A stretch of 64,000 nucleotides of DNA, taken from Rhododendron vialii. Taxonomy: Eukaryota > Streptophyta > Magnoliopsida > Ericales > Ericaceae. The notes beneath the pieces are model-generated. The model did no database searches. It worked only from the letters and a program-made list of their open reading frames with translations, and was not told the DNA's origin. Where the stretch lies: positions 31,770,501 to 31,834,500 of the forward strand of contig NC_080559.1 of NCBI RefSeq assembly GCF_030253575.1, written 5' to 3'. Shown here piece by piece: positions 10,855 to 22,400 of this stretch (its first letter is position 1; the number at the start of each line of letters is the position of its first letter). Made by a program: the position numbers and the translations under genes.

Positions 10855-10984
10855 TCCAAAATATATATATTCGTATATGAAGAATTAATTAGTCAGTTCT
10901 GATCAAAATTAATTAATTAATTATTCAGTGACAAAATATATATTTGGTCACCAAAACGGTACATTTGGGACGAAATTTGATTTC

Positions 10985-11140
10985 AACAAACCCAGCCACG
11001 TTCTTGTGACAATTAAGGCTTTTGGCACTTTGCCAACTTATTTCCCCCTTTTTAGTTTTTTTTTTTTTAGCAAAGGAACGTAAAGGTAGACCTCGTACAA
11101 TTATTAGCATTTACCCCTGTACGTGCGTTAATGCTATGTT
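10985..11140 (+). repeat. Diverged copy of the repeat at 4630-4735 and 6395-6470
   Basis: Starts CTTTTGGCACTTTGCCAACT like 4699-4720 and continues into CGTAAAGGTAGACCTCGT and TACGTGCGTTA, which match 6400-6470. In the first locus the two halves are separated by the GGCCCGTTTGG element and a Tourist-like MITE; here they are adjacent, which looks like the empty-site arrangement. Confidence 0.55.
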
Positions 11141-11439
11141 GTTGTTTTTTCCTAAGCAAAAAAATTTTATTAATGCTATGTGTTTTGAAGATGTGATTGT
11201 AGGCTTTTTGTTTGTTAATTTTGTAATCTTTGACTGTATAGTAATTTTTTTTTTTTTTGTCAATTGATAGAAGAGATTATTTTTGTACATCAAATATGAA
11301 GTACATAGTATAAACTTGGGACACTACATTAATTGTGAGTGTTCTATCTTACCTGAATTACAAATGGATTCAATTACATCTGCGTGTCACGAGACAACCA
11401 AACTCAACCAATACAAGAAATAAACTCATTATAAGATAG

Positions 11440-11565
11440 AAAGAAAAAAAGAAAGAAAAAACCCTCTAAGGGTGAACACCCACACGCAGGTGAAGAGATT
11501 CGAACTCATAACCTCCTAGTGAGATACAAAAGTCCTGACTAACTGAGCTAGTCCCAATTGATTTA
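11440..11565 (-). mobile_element. Possible tRNA-derived SINE (minus strand)
   Basis: On the minus strand GGGACTAGCTCAGTTAGTCA resembles a Pol III A-box region, and GAGTTCGAATCTC about 50 bases on resembles a B-box, followed by a T/C-rich tail. The acceptor 3' half does not pair with the 5' half, so it is not an intact tRNA. No target duplication found. Confidence 0.5.
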
Positions 11566-12227
11566 GACTGTATAGAATAGGAGAGTAAGAAAATCAAGAT
11601 GTAAGACGAGCAATCCTATCTCTAAACACTAAAATTGGTATCTTTTTCGTGTGATTTCTTCATGTGATCCTCACATAAGAAGAAATGAAGTTCACAATAG
11701 TTTTAGTTTAATCGATAATTTGACTTGTTCATTTTTAATGATGTTGATATGCAAGTTATTTATGACAAATCATGTTTAAATTGCCCTACCATAAATAAAC
11801 ACTCATAATTTCAACGATAAAATTCAATTGGGACCGTCAATTTCTTTTGATAGTATAATTTGTCGCTTTCCAATTAACATAAATAAAGTGATTTAGGCTC
11901 TGTTTGGAATCTAAAGAAAAGAACATAAAGGAAATGAAAAGAAAAAAGGAGAAAAATAAGAAGCAAAATTTACTATTCGCTGAACTTGGAAATTTTATTT
12001 TCTTCTTTCTTTTTCTCTTTCAACCAAACAATGGAAAGACAAAAAAATTAATTTTTCTTTTTTTTCCGTAAGTTTCAAATAGAATCTTATATCATAAAAA
12101 TAGGCCGATCAAAAAAAAGTAGAACCCCGATAGATTCTCTCTCTTTTCGTGTTTCATCCCAACTGATTTTATGAGTAAATGTAATTTTCCATCAGATAAT
12201 GAGAGAGAGAGAGAGATCTACCTTAGC

Positions 12228-12274
<47 letters not shown>

Positions 12275-12280
12275 GATAAT
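11566..12280. other. Intergenic with GA microsatellites
   Basis: AT-rich DNA with (GA)n runs at about 12200-12216 and 12231-12269. No gene. Confidence 0.6.
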
Positions 12281-12380
12281 TGGGATCTGCTTTAGCATCC
12301 GAGACTCGATTCTCAGCATCTTTTTTATGGTACATCCACTCCCGCCAAAATATCCAATTGTCCTCCTTTTTCCTCATCTC

Positions 12381-12390
12381 CCTTTATAAA
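12381..12390 (+). promoter_or_regulatory. TATA box of tandem gene 2
   Basis: CCTTTATAAA about 90 bp before the ATG, in the position equivalent to 8481-8490 of copy 1; a (CT)n run at about 12428-12458 follows. Confidence 0.75.
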
Positions 12391-12425
12391 TGTCCCCCCA
12401 CCTCCCCCAAAATATACCAGACAAA

Positions 12426-12462
<37 letters not shown>

Positions 12463-12477
12463 ACAGAGAGAGTGAAA

Positions 12478-12984
12478 ATGAATGCCTTGGATACACCGCT
12501 TGAGGCCTTGGCCTTCAATTACCTGAGTTTCGCTTTCTCGACGGCCGTCGCATGGCTCGCCGTCATAACGGCAGCCGTTAGTTTCTGGAAGATCAGAGCC
12601 GCCGGTTGTGCTGGTCCCGCGAAATCCCAACGTCCTGACCGTCGTCGGATTAACGAGCCGATTACTGCCGTTTCAACGACGACTACGGCGGTGAATTTTG
12701 TACTTGAGGAGACTGATGGTAGCGCCACTGCCAATGAAGGAAAGAGGAGACTCAGGAGAGGGAAATTCACTGTTTATTATGATGAGGAGAGTGAAGGCGT
12801 GGTCCGCGTGGAGGGAGATTCGACGGCGGCTGACGGTGGTGAGGGGTGTTGTTCGGGTGGCAATTGGGACAGAGAGTTGAGAATGAGGATGGGGAAGGAT
12901 GTGAGTTTGGGTGGTACCGTTAATCAGGATTTGACGGTGATTGACGGTAACGTCGTTAGGTTATGGGATTGGGAATTTAACTAA
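12478..12984 (+). CDS. Small plant membrane-anchored protein, tandem copy 2 (168 aa)
   Basis: Single exon; ATG at 12478 directly follows the CT leader. Same architecture as copy 1: hydrophobic N-terminal span with FNYLSFAFSTAVAW and AVITAAVSFW, a Ser/Thr/Arg-rich centre, then GKFTVYYDE and QDLTVIDGNVVRLWDW. Compared with copy 1 it lacks about seven residues in the membrane span, carries several small in-frame insertions in the centre (for example TDGSATANEG), and ends in EFN instead of GC. The frame stays open and changes cluster in the linker, which suggests the copy is still under selection. Function unknown. The frame is open back to 12280, but that segment is promoter and leader sequence and lacks an ATG. 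Confidence 0.82.
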   Translation: MNALDTPLEALAFNYLSFAFSTAVAWLAVITAAVSFWKIRAAGCAGPAKSQRPDRRRINEPITAVSTTTTAVNFVLEETDGSATANEGKRRLRRGKFTVYYDEESEGVVRVEGDSTAADGGEGCCSGGNWDRELRMRMGKDVSLGGTVNQDLTVIDGNVVRLWDWEFN

Positions 12985-13299
12985 CTAGTATTAATTTAAG
13001 GAAACTGATTTTCGTACTTCACTTTATACTAATGGAGTGGAGCGCCATCAGTAAAAAATAGAGCGCGAATATCAAAATCCTAGTTTTATGAATTTGGATT
13101 AGGAAGTTGATTAAGAAGAGTCATTGGTTTTGGTAATAATTAATGTACCTGTGGCCTTTGAATTGTGTATATATCTAAGATTCCTGTGATCGATATTAGC
13201 AATAAGAGCTTTTTTTTGCCACATGGGACTGCTGTGCAAAATCTGTTCTTAATATCTGTGTGTTAGCATTATTGATTCAGCATTTCGTGAAACAAGCTG

Positions 13300-13347
<48 letters not shown>

Positions 13348-13384
13348 GCTAGCTGAATCTTTCTTCTTTAGTTTAACGGGAGTA

Positions 13385-13580
13385 ATTTTTGCACTCTCTT
13401 TTTCATAACTGCATCCCTCCTTTTATTTTTTTAGCTATGTAAAAATTCAATATTGTCCTTAAATGTGCCAAAAAGTGAGATCATTCAAAGAATAAAAGAC
13501 AATGTTGTAATTTCACATGAATAAAAACAAAAAATAAAGTGTTGTTACAAAAACAAAGGAAAGTGCGAAAATCACTGCCC
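13385..13580. mobile_element. Small foldback MITE in 3' flank of copy 2
   Basis: Ends AGTAATTTTTGCACTCTC and GAAAGTGCGAAAATCACT are inverted copies, with CATTGTC-type complementary inner arms. Not present at the equivalent site of copy 1. Confidence 0.6.
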
Positions 13581-13671
13581 CAGTTTAACTAAAATTCCAA
13601 AGCCATCAACCTCGATGACCAATTGGGTGCGTTTTTTGAGATTCGAAATTCAACAGTCTGTTCTGGGGATA

Positions 13672-14080
13672 CATGAAGGTTGTGAGATGGTTGAGAGTCT
13701 TGAGACTCTCTCTTTTGGGAGAGTAGTTCTTCCACTCTCCCCATTATATTTGGACTCGGAGACCCAGATCTGAAGTTCTAGATCTGAGTGCTGGCTCTTG
13801 AATCGATCCCGAAGACGGTGTTCTTGGCTCTCAAACGGCGACAATGAAGGCGTCACGATGCAGACCCTATGCAGATCTAATGGCGATCCTCCACCCACCT
13901 CCATGAGCGGAGTGTTGGGTCCAACATCGGAGCTGAGCAGCATTTTATTTTTTGTTCTTGTTTCTGTTTTTTTATTATTCTTTTGTTGTATTTGTTGTTT
14001 TTCGGCCTATGAACCGTAGAATTTGTATATGATTTGCATCAATATAACTTGCATTTTCTTTCCGGTCAAAAAAAAAAACT
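13672..14080 (+). mobile_element. Probable truncated LINE 3' end inserted in unit 2
   Basis: Copy 1 reads GGATACATGAACTCAAACCTGG at 9788; in unit 2 the sequence breaks after GGATACATGAA and resumes at ACTGGTGGAGGAGA about 400 bp later. The insert ends in a T-rich 3' region, then GTCAAAAAAAAAAA. A 3' poly-A end and an insert defined by an empty homologous site support a 5'-truncated retroelement; the family is inferred. Confidence 0.6.
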
Positions 14081-14871
14081 GGTGGAGGAGACTCACGAGA
14101 GAGAAGGTTTAATAACAACAGTAATAATCACGGCAAAAAATATATATAATATCGAAATTCAGTGTGCACGTGTTTGTTTTATTCTATGATTTCTTTGAGT
14201 CATATCTTGGAAGTATATATATAATCCTATTTCCTACAGACCTATCAGTAAGATTATCAACCCTCAAAGGGGAACCTTCTTCCTGTTGTCCTGTGCGTCG
14301 GTGGACATGTATAGCCCTTGAAATTTACTCTCTTTTCTCGTCAAAAAATAAAAAAATTACATAACAATAAAAAAAAAACGAAGATAGAAAGAAAGAAGAT
14401 AGTTTCATGCAAAATAAAGTATATATGTATTATGTTTTTTATTGAACGTAGTTTCATTTTCAAACAAAATAAAGTATATATTTTACATTTGGTTAAAAAA
14501 TGTAGAATAATGAATAAAAAGATGAAAATTTGAAAAAATTGCATGTAGAAGAGAGCTTCATTTTATTTTAGGTAACTGCATTCTTATAGTAGGTAGTAGT
14601 ATAGATTAACAATCTCATTGCACCTAAGCATCCCCATTATGCTTGTATTTGTTCGATCACCTGAGGAAAAGCATGTGTGAATAAAAGTTCAAATGTAAAA
14701 TAAACGTAATGGTCCTATGTTTGTTTAACAAATTTGGACGGAAGGGGTGAAGTTGATGAAAATGAAAGTTGAGGAGGTGAGGTTGGTGAGCTTTTAGGTG
14801 AGGGAGTGATGTTAATAAAACGTGATATGTGTGGAAGTGTCTATCAAATTTATAGAAGACTTTGTTCGAGC
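14081..14871. other. End of duplicated unit 2 and AT-rich spacer
   Basis: Matches to unit 1 run to about 14170 (TTCAGTGTGCA). Beyond that only AT-rich DNA without recognisable features. Confidence 0.5.
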
Positions 14872-15402
14872 GGGCAACTATTCGTAGTCCTTTATTTTCT
14901 CCATTAGCCCAGTTCTTTCATTTACTCCATATAACCCATTAATTTCCCTTTACTTACTCTATATAACCCATTAATTTCCCCAAATCTTTCTATTATACCC
15001 CTCTCATCCCTTTATTTTCAGTATTTCAGTTCCGAAAAAATGTAATGTTTTCGACATTTGAATACCGTAATATTTAAATAATTTCGACAGTTAGATACCG
15101 AAATGTTTATATATTTTCGGCAATCAATTACCGAAATGTATATATATAAGACTTTTCTAATTTTCAGTAATATAATATTGTCAAATAAATTTTCGATAAC
15201 CTAATACCGAAGTATATACCAGAATTCGGCAGTTAATTACCAAATTATATATATTTTTTCAACAGTTAGTTACCGAAATTGTTTTTGTCTAAAAAGTTAG
15301 AAGGGCAACTTGGACATTTTGCATTGGGGGCTCATGTTGTAATTATTTGAAAATTTTTAATGGGCTAATGGAGAAAATAAAGGGTTGCGAATAGTCACCC
15401 CC
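14872..15402. mobile_element. MITE with CTATTCGCAGCCCTTT-type ends
   Basis: Left GGGCAACTATTCGTAGTCC.. TTATTTTCTCC, right GGAGAAAATAA..GTTGCGAATAGTCACCCCC. Flanks TTGTTCGAG and TTGTTTGAA look like a decayed 9-bp duplication. The inside is a degenerate array of TTTCGGTA..CCGAAA units. Second copy at 25512-25835. Confidence 0.78.
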
Positions 15403-16435
15403 TTGTTTGAACACAACGTTTCATCAATTTTTCCAAGTCTTGAAATTTACGATAAAAGTTTGGAATATAGCAGCGATACCCCTCAATCCCAAAAGTAAAT
15501 TGGAAACAAGTTTAATTTAGCAATCCAGTTCTAATGGTGAAATTCTCATTTCTTATATTTTCTCGTGCAAAATGAATGTATTAACTGTACATACCAGCTC
15601 GATGGAGGTAGAAGAAAAAAAAAAAGGGGGGGGAATGACAAACTATCGAAGATGTTCGATGGGTCTTTTGAAAAATCAGGAAGTTTGGATTTGGCAGTTG
15701 TTTTAATGACCCACTGTAATTGCCCCAATGTGATTTGTTGGTCACGGGTTGAGCCGCGGAAACAACCTTTCCACTTGATGGAGTAAAACTACTTTACTTC
15801 CAACCAGATCCTGCAGTGCTCCTGCAGTGACGGAGCCTCCTGCTCCGGCACAGGGTGGCCCTTTTTTTAACACATTCCCCAGAAAATGAGGATTGCGGTG
15901 AATAACCATGGAGAAAAAGATGGAATGCTTGGAGCTTTCCATCCATTTAGCAAACCCTCAAGAGTCTCATTTACAGTTCTAAAGACCAACGAATTCAAAT
16001 CAGTTGGCCACATAACGCAACCAAACAGAAGATAGAAGATCCGATATAGGCAAGCAAAAAACCCTCAAGAAACAAAAAGTCATGAAGTCAAGTTTCATAA
16101 CAGTATCAAAGTACCTTGAAACCAAAGACTAACTGGAAGCTCCTTCATTACTGTCATACATGCTAAATTTAGTACACATGTTGTCGTCTTCGGTTCTTTC
16201 TTTTGAGAGATTCAAATTGAATCTGACCACTGGGTGGCTATTGAACATCATGATCAAAGGGAAAAAAACGAAAAACAAAATCTGAGGATGAAGAGGGATG
16301 AGATTTAGTTACAGCGACAATGCCGATGCCTCAGTACTCCCATATGCCAACTCCCATAGGTAATCTGGAAAACGCATTACGGCATGTGCATATCTTCAGC
16401 ATCATTTGAAGCCAGGTTGAAGAAGCCCACCAGGT
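15403..16435. other. KASII 3' flank
   Basis: No gene. The KASII 3' UTR on the minus strand should lie in its upper part; its end is not marked by a clear polyadenylation signal. Confidence 0.5.
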
Positions 16436-19400
16436 TTACTTGTACGGGGCAAATAGAATAGATGAGTTTTGGCCACCGAACCCAAAAGAATTAGATAATG
16501 CCACCTTAATGTCCAGTCTTTCTTTCCTTGGACCGACCAGCACTTTCATGTCCTGATTTAATAGATAGGAACATTTATATTATTCCATTTCTTAAACACG
16601 AAGAAGTTCAATTGATCGATCAGCAAATGGACATTCACGTTGTTTCATTGTATCTGCCATGACGCCTAACAACTGTTCAATTTCAGATTGATGTATTTAT
16701 GTGAAGCTGTCTAACACAGCCTTGTGTACATCCTATCTTACAAATTGGAAGAAAGGATATGGAGCATGGAAAAGAAAACATACCACGCCTTTATCTGGAT
16801 TCTCGAGATTGATGTTTGGGTGAACCCACCCTGTCCGTATTGCCTAAATAGACACAAAAGGAATGTTAACAATTAACCCAAAATGTTGAACGAGAACCAA
16901 AACCCTTGGTATCACTTTTGAGTCCTAGTTGAATTTGGCGAACAACAAAACCAGTGAAGACACAAAGGTGGATTTAATATGGAATAAAACACTACCAGCA
17001 TAGGACATAGAAAGAACCCGTTGATCAATCACACCAGCGTAATAATAAAACACCAGAGCAATAAACCTACATTCATTCTTAACCAAGTCAAGGAATTTTA
17101 CCCTGGTGAAAATTCATGAATAAAAGCCGTTTAGAGGGTAGAAGACCTTCAATTTCGAGGCAATCAGAATTTGCATCAGTGCCAGAAATCCCAAGCCAAA
17201 TTTGCACCAGAACTTTTTGCCTGCGACTTGGATGCCAGAATAATGCATCTCGGTGCAGCTTCAACAGCCACCACATCCTTTTTCAATGTTCTAAATGGCG
17301 CTTGGCGCTAGTAGGGCGGAGACCCACCTCCAAGCGCCAAGCAATTTGGCATTTTTTTTTTTTTTTTTAACAAACCATTATCCAATCAAACTATATTCTA
17401 TGTATCCATAATGCAAGTTCAAAGTTCTACATAATCATAATGCAAAGTTTAATGTACAAATCCAAATGAAATTAAGTAGTAGCAATTAGCAAATAAGTTG
17501 AATAAGACAATAAGTAGAAATAAACGAGATCGGAGATCCCTAATACCAAGTTCAAAGTTCATCTCCTTCCTTTAACTCTTCTCCTCCATACCCTTCCAAA
17601 ACTTGATCTCCATTAGTTTAATACTATACATTTTAGGCCGCCAAAGGCCTCCAAAGACGCCGATGACGCCACCAAGCCCCGCCAAGGCCGCCTAGGCGGC
17701 CGCCAAACACAGCCAAACCTCCTTGGGCACCAAATCAAACGCCAAGGGGTATTGGCGTGGCGGCAGGGCACCTCCAAGCGCCGAGGCCGCCATTTAGAAC
17801 ACTGTCCTTTTTATAATCAGTGAATCCTCGTGAAAGAATCTATTGAAACTGTCACACTTTTTTTCTCGTCCTCCCTAATTAAAAAACTGGTGTAGTGGCA
17901 TTCAGCAGTAGCATATTCATTTGTAGTTGGATCACACGTCAATCTCAGGGAAATCGAGATGTTAAACACCATGGCTTCGACGTTGAATGGCAAGAAAAGA
18001 GAAAAGAAAAGAACAACCTAAATGAAACAGTCCTCCTTCCTTATAGGTGCATTTGCTTGTCATAAGAAGACGTGTCTCCTACAAGGCTACTATACCTAGT
18101 TTTGTAAAAAAGATATTTTCCAAGAAATCTTTTCCATCATCTTGTACATGAGCACGCAGCATGGGAAAGTTGAAGTCCTTTTTAACTTACTTTGATGCAA
18201 ATGAAAAGCAACTGAGAAATCTGATCTCCAGTTTATTATGTTTCCAAGTTTCAAACAACAGAACAAATGTATCTGATGCAATACAGAAGACAACTCACAC
18301 ACTTGCACGATTCTTGCAAACATTTCTTGCAAGAAGACAATCACTGCCGACAAAGAAGTCTGACTAAGGAGAATCAAGAACTGGAGGAAGTACAAATTTA
18401 TGCGATATAAATGAACTTGCAAAATGCAAACACCCTCCTATTATAAAGATCATAAAACACATACACACACACACACACACCCCACAGATCCCACAAGGGA
18501 TCCATTATTTTAATAAAATGCGGACCTCCACCTTCCCGATCAAATTTCAATGATCCAAACCGTTCAATGTGTTCAGAACGTGACTTTAAGGGATCCCTTT
18601 TGGGATCCGGACTCTGTATATATATACACACACACACACTTGCCAATCTAGCCAGAAACTGAGAACAATATGTATACATCCAAGCTTCTACTAAGGGCGC
18701 CTTTAACTTGTTAAGGACTTCCCCTTTCCCGATCAATTTTTGACGATCCGAACCGTTCAATGCGTGCAGAACGTGACAGGGAAGGACTTGATCTGAATAG
18801 TTTTTCATAAAAAGCATTTATAGCGTTTTTATGAAAAACTGTTCGAATCAAGCCCTTCTATAGGACCAACAAGATGAATTCAGGAATTTCCAAAACACAT
18901 ACTAATTAAGGTAAAGCTGACTACCTGCACAGTTGCAACAGCTTCCACAGCTCCAGAGGCGCCTAGAAGGTGACCGATCATAGATTTCGTAGAATTCACT
19001 CTCAGCTACAAATTTAAAAGCCAAGTCAAGCCCATTAAATTTTGAGATTGACAAACAGTTCCATAAGGGATATGCGTTTACGCTACCTCTGGGTTATTGC
19101 CAAAACACTGAATGAGAGCTTGGTACTCCTTTAGGTCTCCAGCTGGTGTGGATGTAGCATGTGCATTTATGTAGTTCACATCTTCCCTAGACACCCCAGA
19201 CTGCTTTAAGGCATTCTTTATGCATAGCATAACACCAGTTCCTGTGTATAGATGTCAACAAGAGATACTAGCTCAAACTATGTTGGCCATAAAATAAGTG
19301 ATGCACTGTGTTTGACATCAGTATTCTTCACTCTAAATAGTAAAGTATCAACCATCACAGGAATTCACTCACTCCTGATTCTGATTATTATTTGTTATAT

Positions 19401-19452
19401 TACCACACATATATGATAAGCCACCTATCTCACTTTTTAAAACTTTTTGAGC

Positions 19453-19491
<39 letters not shown>

Positions 19492-22400
19492 AACAAGAAA
19501 AAGAAACAGAAAAGGCAGCAATACACAAAATTAAAGGTGAAGAGAAAAACAGAAATGTAAACCCATGAAAACCAAAATAAGTTCAGATAAATGAAAGATG
19601 AGTTGATTCCACAGCCAAATCCAATATGGCAGGTAGTGGTGTCAGCAGCAAATACTTTGGCACACTACCTTCGGGGTGGGGCTCTGTCATGTGGTAAGCA
19701 TCACAAGTGAAGCTTCCACCCAGAAATTCTGCGTAGATATTTGCACCTCTATTCTGCAAAGAAAATAAATTTTAATAGGGATTAGTTCAGTATCATGGGG
19801 TTGAATTTTTTATGATAAGTTAACGTAACATACCTTAGCATGCTCTAGCTCTTCCAAAAGAAGAACTCCAGCTCCTTCGCCCATAACAAATCCATCACGG
19901 CTCTAACAAAAACAAATGTTAGGTTAGGCATTAACAAGCTGAATAAGGACGATAAGAAAAGGATCAGGATTCCAAATATGACTCTAAAAGACAAATTCAC
20001 ACATCAGAACAGATAATTTTGTCAATCCTATGGTACACAGAAGCTTGATGCAGAGAGATAAACAAATACATAGACATTACTAGTGCAGTAGTGCGAATCC
20101 TACACCAAATTTACATGATTCCACTAGCCATTACCCGATTAATTGACAAGCCCAATGCATCATCCCTTTCGAAGTACATAAGATATGTGTTCAGAGAACT
20201 AGATCAAAGCAAACGAATTCAAAAGAAAATATGAAAGAAAAAACATTATACGCACAATGCATCAATTCTGATTATCAGCATTTTTGCTGATAGGCCCTAC
20301 TACAATCCTTCACTAAATCCTAGACAATTATTGAAGCAGAGAAACAGAAATGAAACCAAAAGGTATATTGGATATTACTATATCCCATGGGCGTGAGGCT
20401 TTTGCAGGATCACTGTTTCTCTGAGAAAGGGCTCTACATGCCACGAAACCTCCCAATCCTGCACCCATAGATATGACAGAAATTAATAGCCTCAGTCCAA
20501 TATGACCAAAAAATAATAATAATAAACCTAAAACAAACAATACCAATAGGTATTATTGCAGCATCTGAGCCACCACAGAGCATCATGTCCTACATGGTCT
20601 CAAAAATACCAGCAATTAGAGCTGTGCACAAAATTCTTGAACATTGGCACCAAAAAAATCCTACAGTTTTATGAATCAACAAGAAAGAAAGGAAATGCTG
20701 ATCAAATAAAAAAACAAGAAAGAAAGGAAAACACTTACAGCTTCTCCTCTGATGATATGGTTTGCTGCACTCAATATGCAGAAGTTGCTTGTAGCACAAG
20801 CAGTTGAAATCGAATAGTTTGGACCCATCCAACCCTGCAATTTGGCATGTAAATAAAAATCCATGCGGACTTTGTATAGTATAACATCATCACTTGAGTT
20901 GGTTCCAACTCTGCAACAGCATAAATTATAGGCTTACCAGATCTATTGCAAGAATGGCAGACCCCATGTTTGTAGTTGCAAAAGGTACACAAAAAGGATT
21001 CATCTTCTTGTATGAGATCCTTAAAGCTTCGATAGCATCATTGAAAACCTGCTCACACAAGCAACCCAAAAGAATGAATCAATTAGTTAAAATTGATGCA
21101 ACGATAGAGATATTGACAGGGAATAACAAACTGCATAGTACACAGCTTTGTAAAATCTCAAACTTAAAGAACAGCCAATAGTAACTCTCAGTTCCTCCAT
21201 GCAATCTTCATATTCATCCTGTTTGTACTTTCACTGGCAGAGAAGTCAATGATTACCTTCATGCCACCCATAGCCGAGCCAATCAGAACGCCACATCTAG
21301 CTTTTTCTAGTTCATTCATTACATCTTCTGTAATCCCAGCATCTGCCAATGCTTTCTTGCCAGCTGTTAGCATGTAAAGCATGAATTTGTCCATCCTTTT
21401 GGAAAGTTTAGGGGCAACCCATCCATCTGTTGAGAAAGACTTGATCTCTCCAGCTATTCTCTGTACTCAGAAAATCTATCAAAATCCAAAACAAGATCCT
21501 CTTTCACATAGAAGAAAAATCATCAAGATGGCATACCGTAGGAAAATGTGCACAGTCAAAAGCATTTATCTCACTTATACCACTGACACCTTCAAGCAGG
21601 TTATTGTAGAAAACCTCAGGATCATGACCCAGTGAAGTCTCCACACCCATCCCCGTCACAACTACTCTCCTTTGCTTAACTGGAGGCCACTTTTTTGTTG
21701 TGACTTCCTTTGTAGGTTGCACAGCTACAGCCATTGCTTCCCCTAAAAGTTTAATGAGTTAGCCATAGATGATGTTTGTGTGTGTCAATACTTATTAGAT
21801 GGGTTGATAGCTACGCATGTTCGAATGTAGCAAAGTGCCGAACTACGTCAGTCTAACTTAGGAATATGCAAACGACTTCACATTTACATATTCAAATACT
21901 ACAATGACGCACAGATCAAAGTTGGTAAGAATTAATCACTTTCAACTGCATTCAACCAGTTAATGGAATTGTAATCAATTATGTGAGCTTTCCATTGCCA
22001 ATGGGAGTTCACCCAACCTCAAGTAAGAAAAATAGCACCGGGCTTGGGGGCAAGAAAGAGGAATATACGTATAGACATTAATTGGAAAATATCAAGAAAA
22101 ATGGAAAGTTTTACTGTACCAAGACGCAAAACCAAAATCACACAGATGGTGAGGTAAGGGAGCAGGGTATTCTGCACAAGATGAAGGTTTTTATTGCAAA
22201 GCAGTGTCCATCCTCCAGAGCAGAACCTTCTAATTCTTGTACACATTACAAATATCCTCACATTAAAGCTTCGATTGGAGCAAATTGTATTTAGAAGCAG
22301 AAAATATGAAAGAACCTATAATTAATACCTAACTATAGAACCATAGAGCAAAGAGTAAAATTCCTGTTAGACCAAACTCCATTTCAAGTGCATGACTAGT

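Larger units (their letters stand above)
16844..18924 (-). other. KASII intron 11, TE-loaded
   Basis: A 2.1-kb intron between residues 500 and 501 carrying the element at 17287-17803 and two partial GATCCGA palindromes at 18486-18865. Remaining sequence is AT-rich and non-coding. Confidence 0.9.

Noticed and set aside
10478-10859. Two mirror-image open frames with similar protein sequences
   Set aside because: They are the two arms of a palindromic transposon read on opposite strands.
11490-11565. Possible tRNA gene on the minus strand
   Set aside because: A- and B-box-like motifs are present but the acceptor ends do not pair and no anticodon stem forms; kept only as a possible SINE.
12280-12477. 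In-frame N-terminal extension of tandem gene 2
   Set aside because: It covers the TATA box and CT leader, has no ATG, and is not shared as protein with copy 1.
21188-21635. Suspected frameshift in KASII exon 3
   Set aside because: A recount of the C run near 21418-21421 and the translations of both strands show the exon is 204 nt and in frame.
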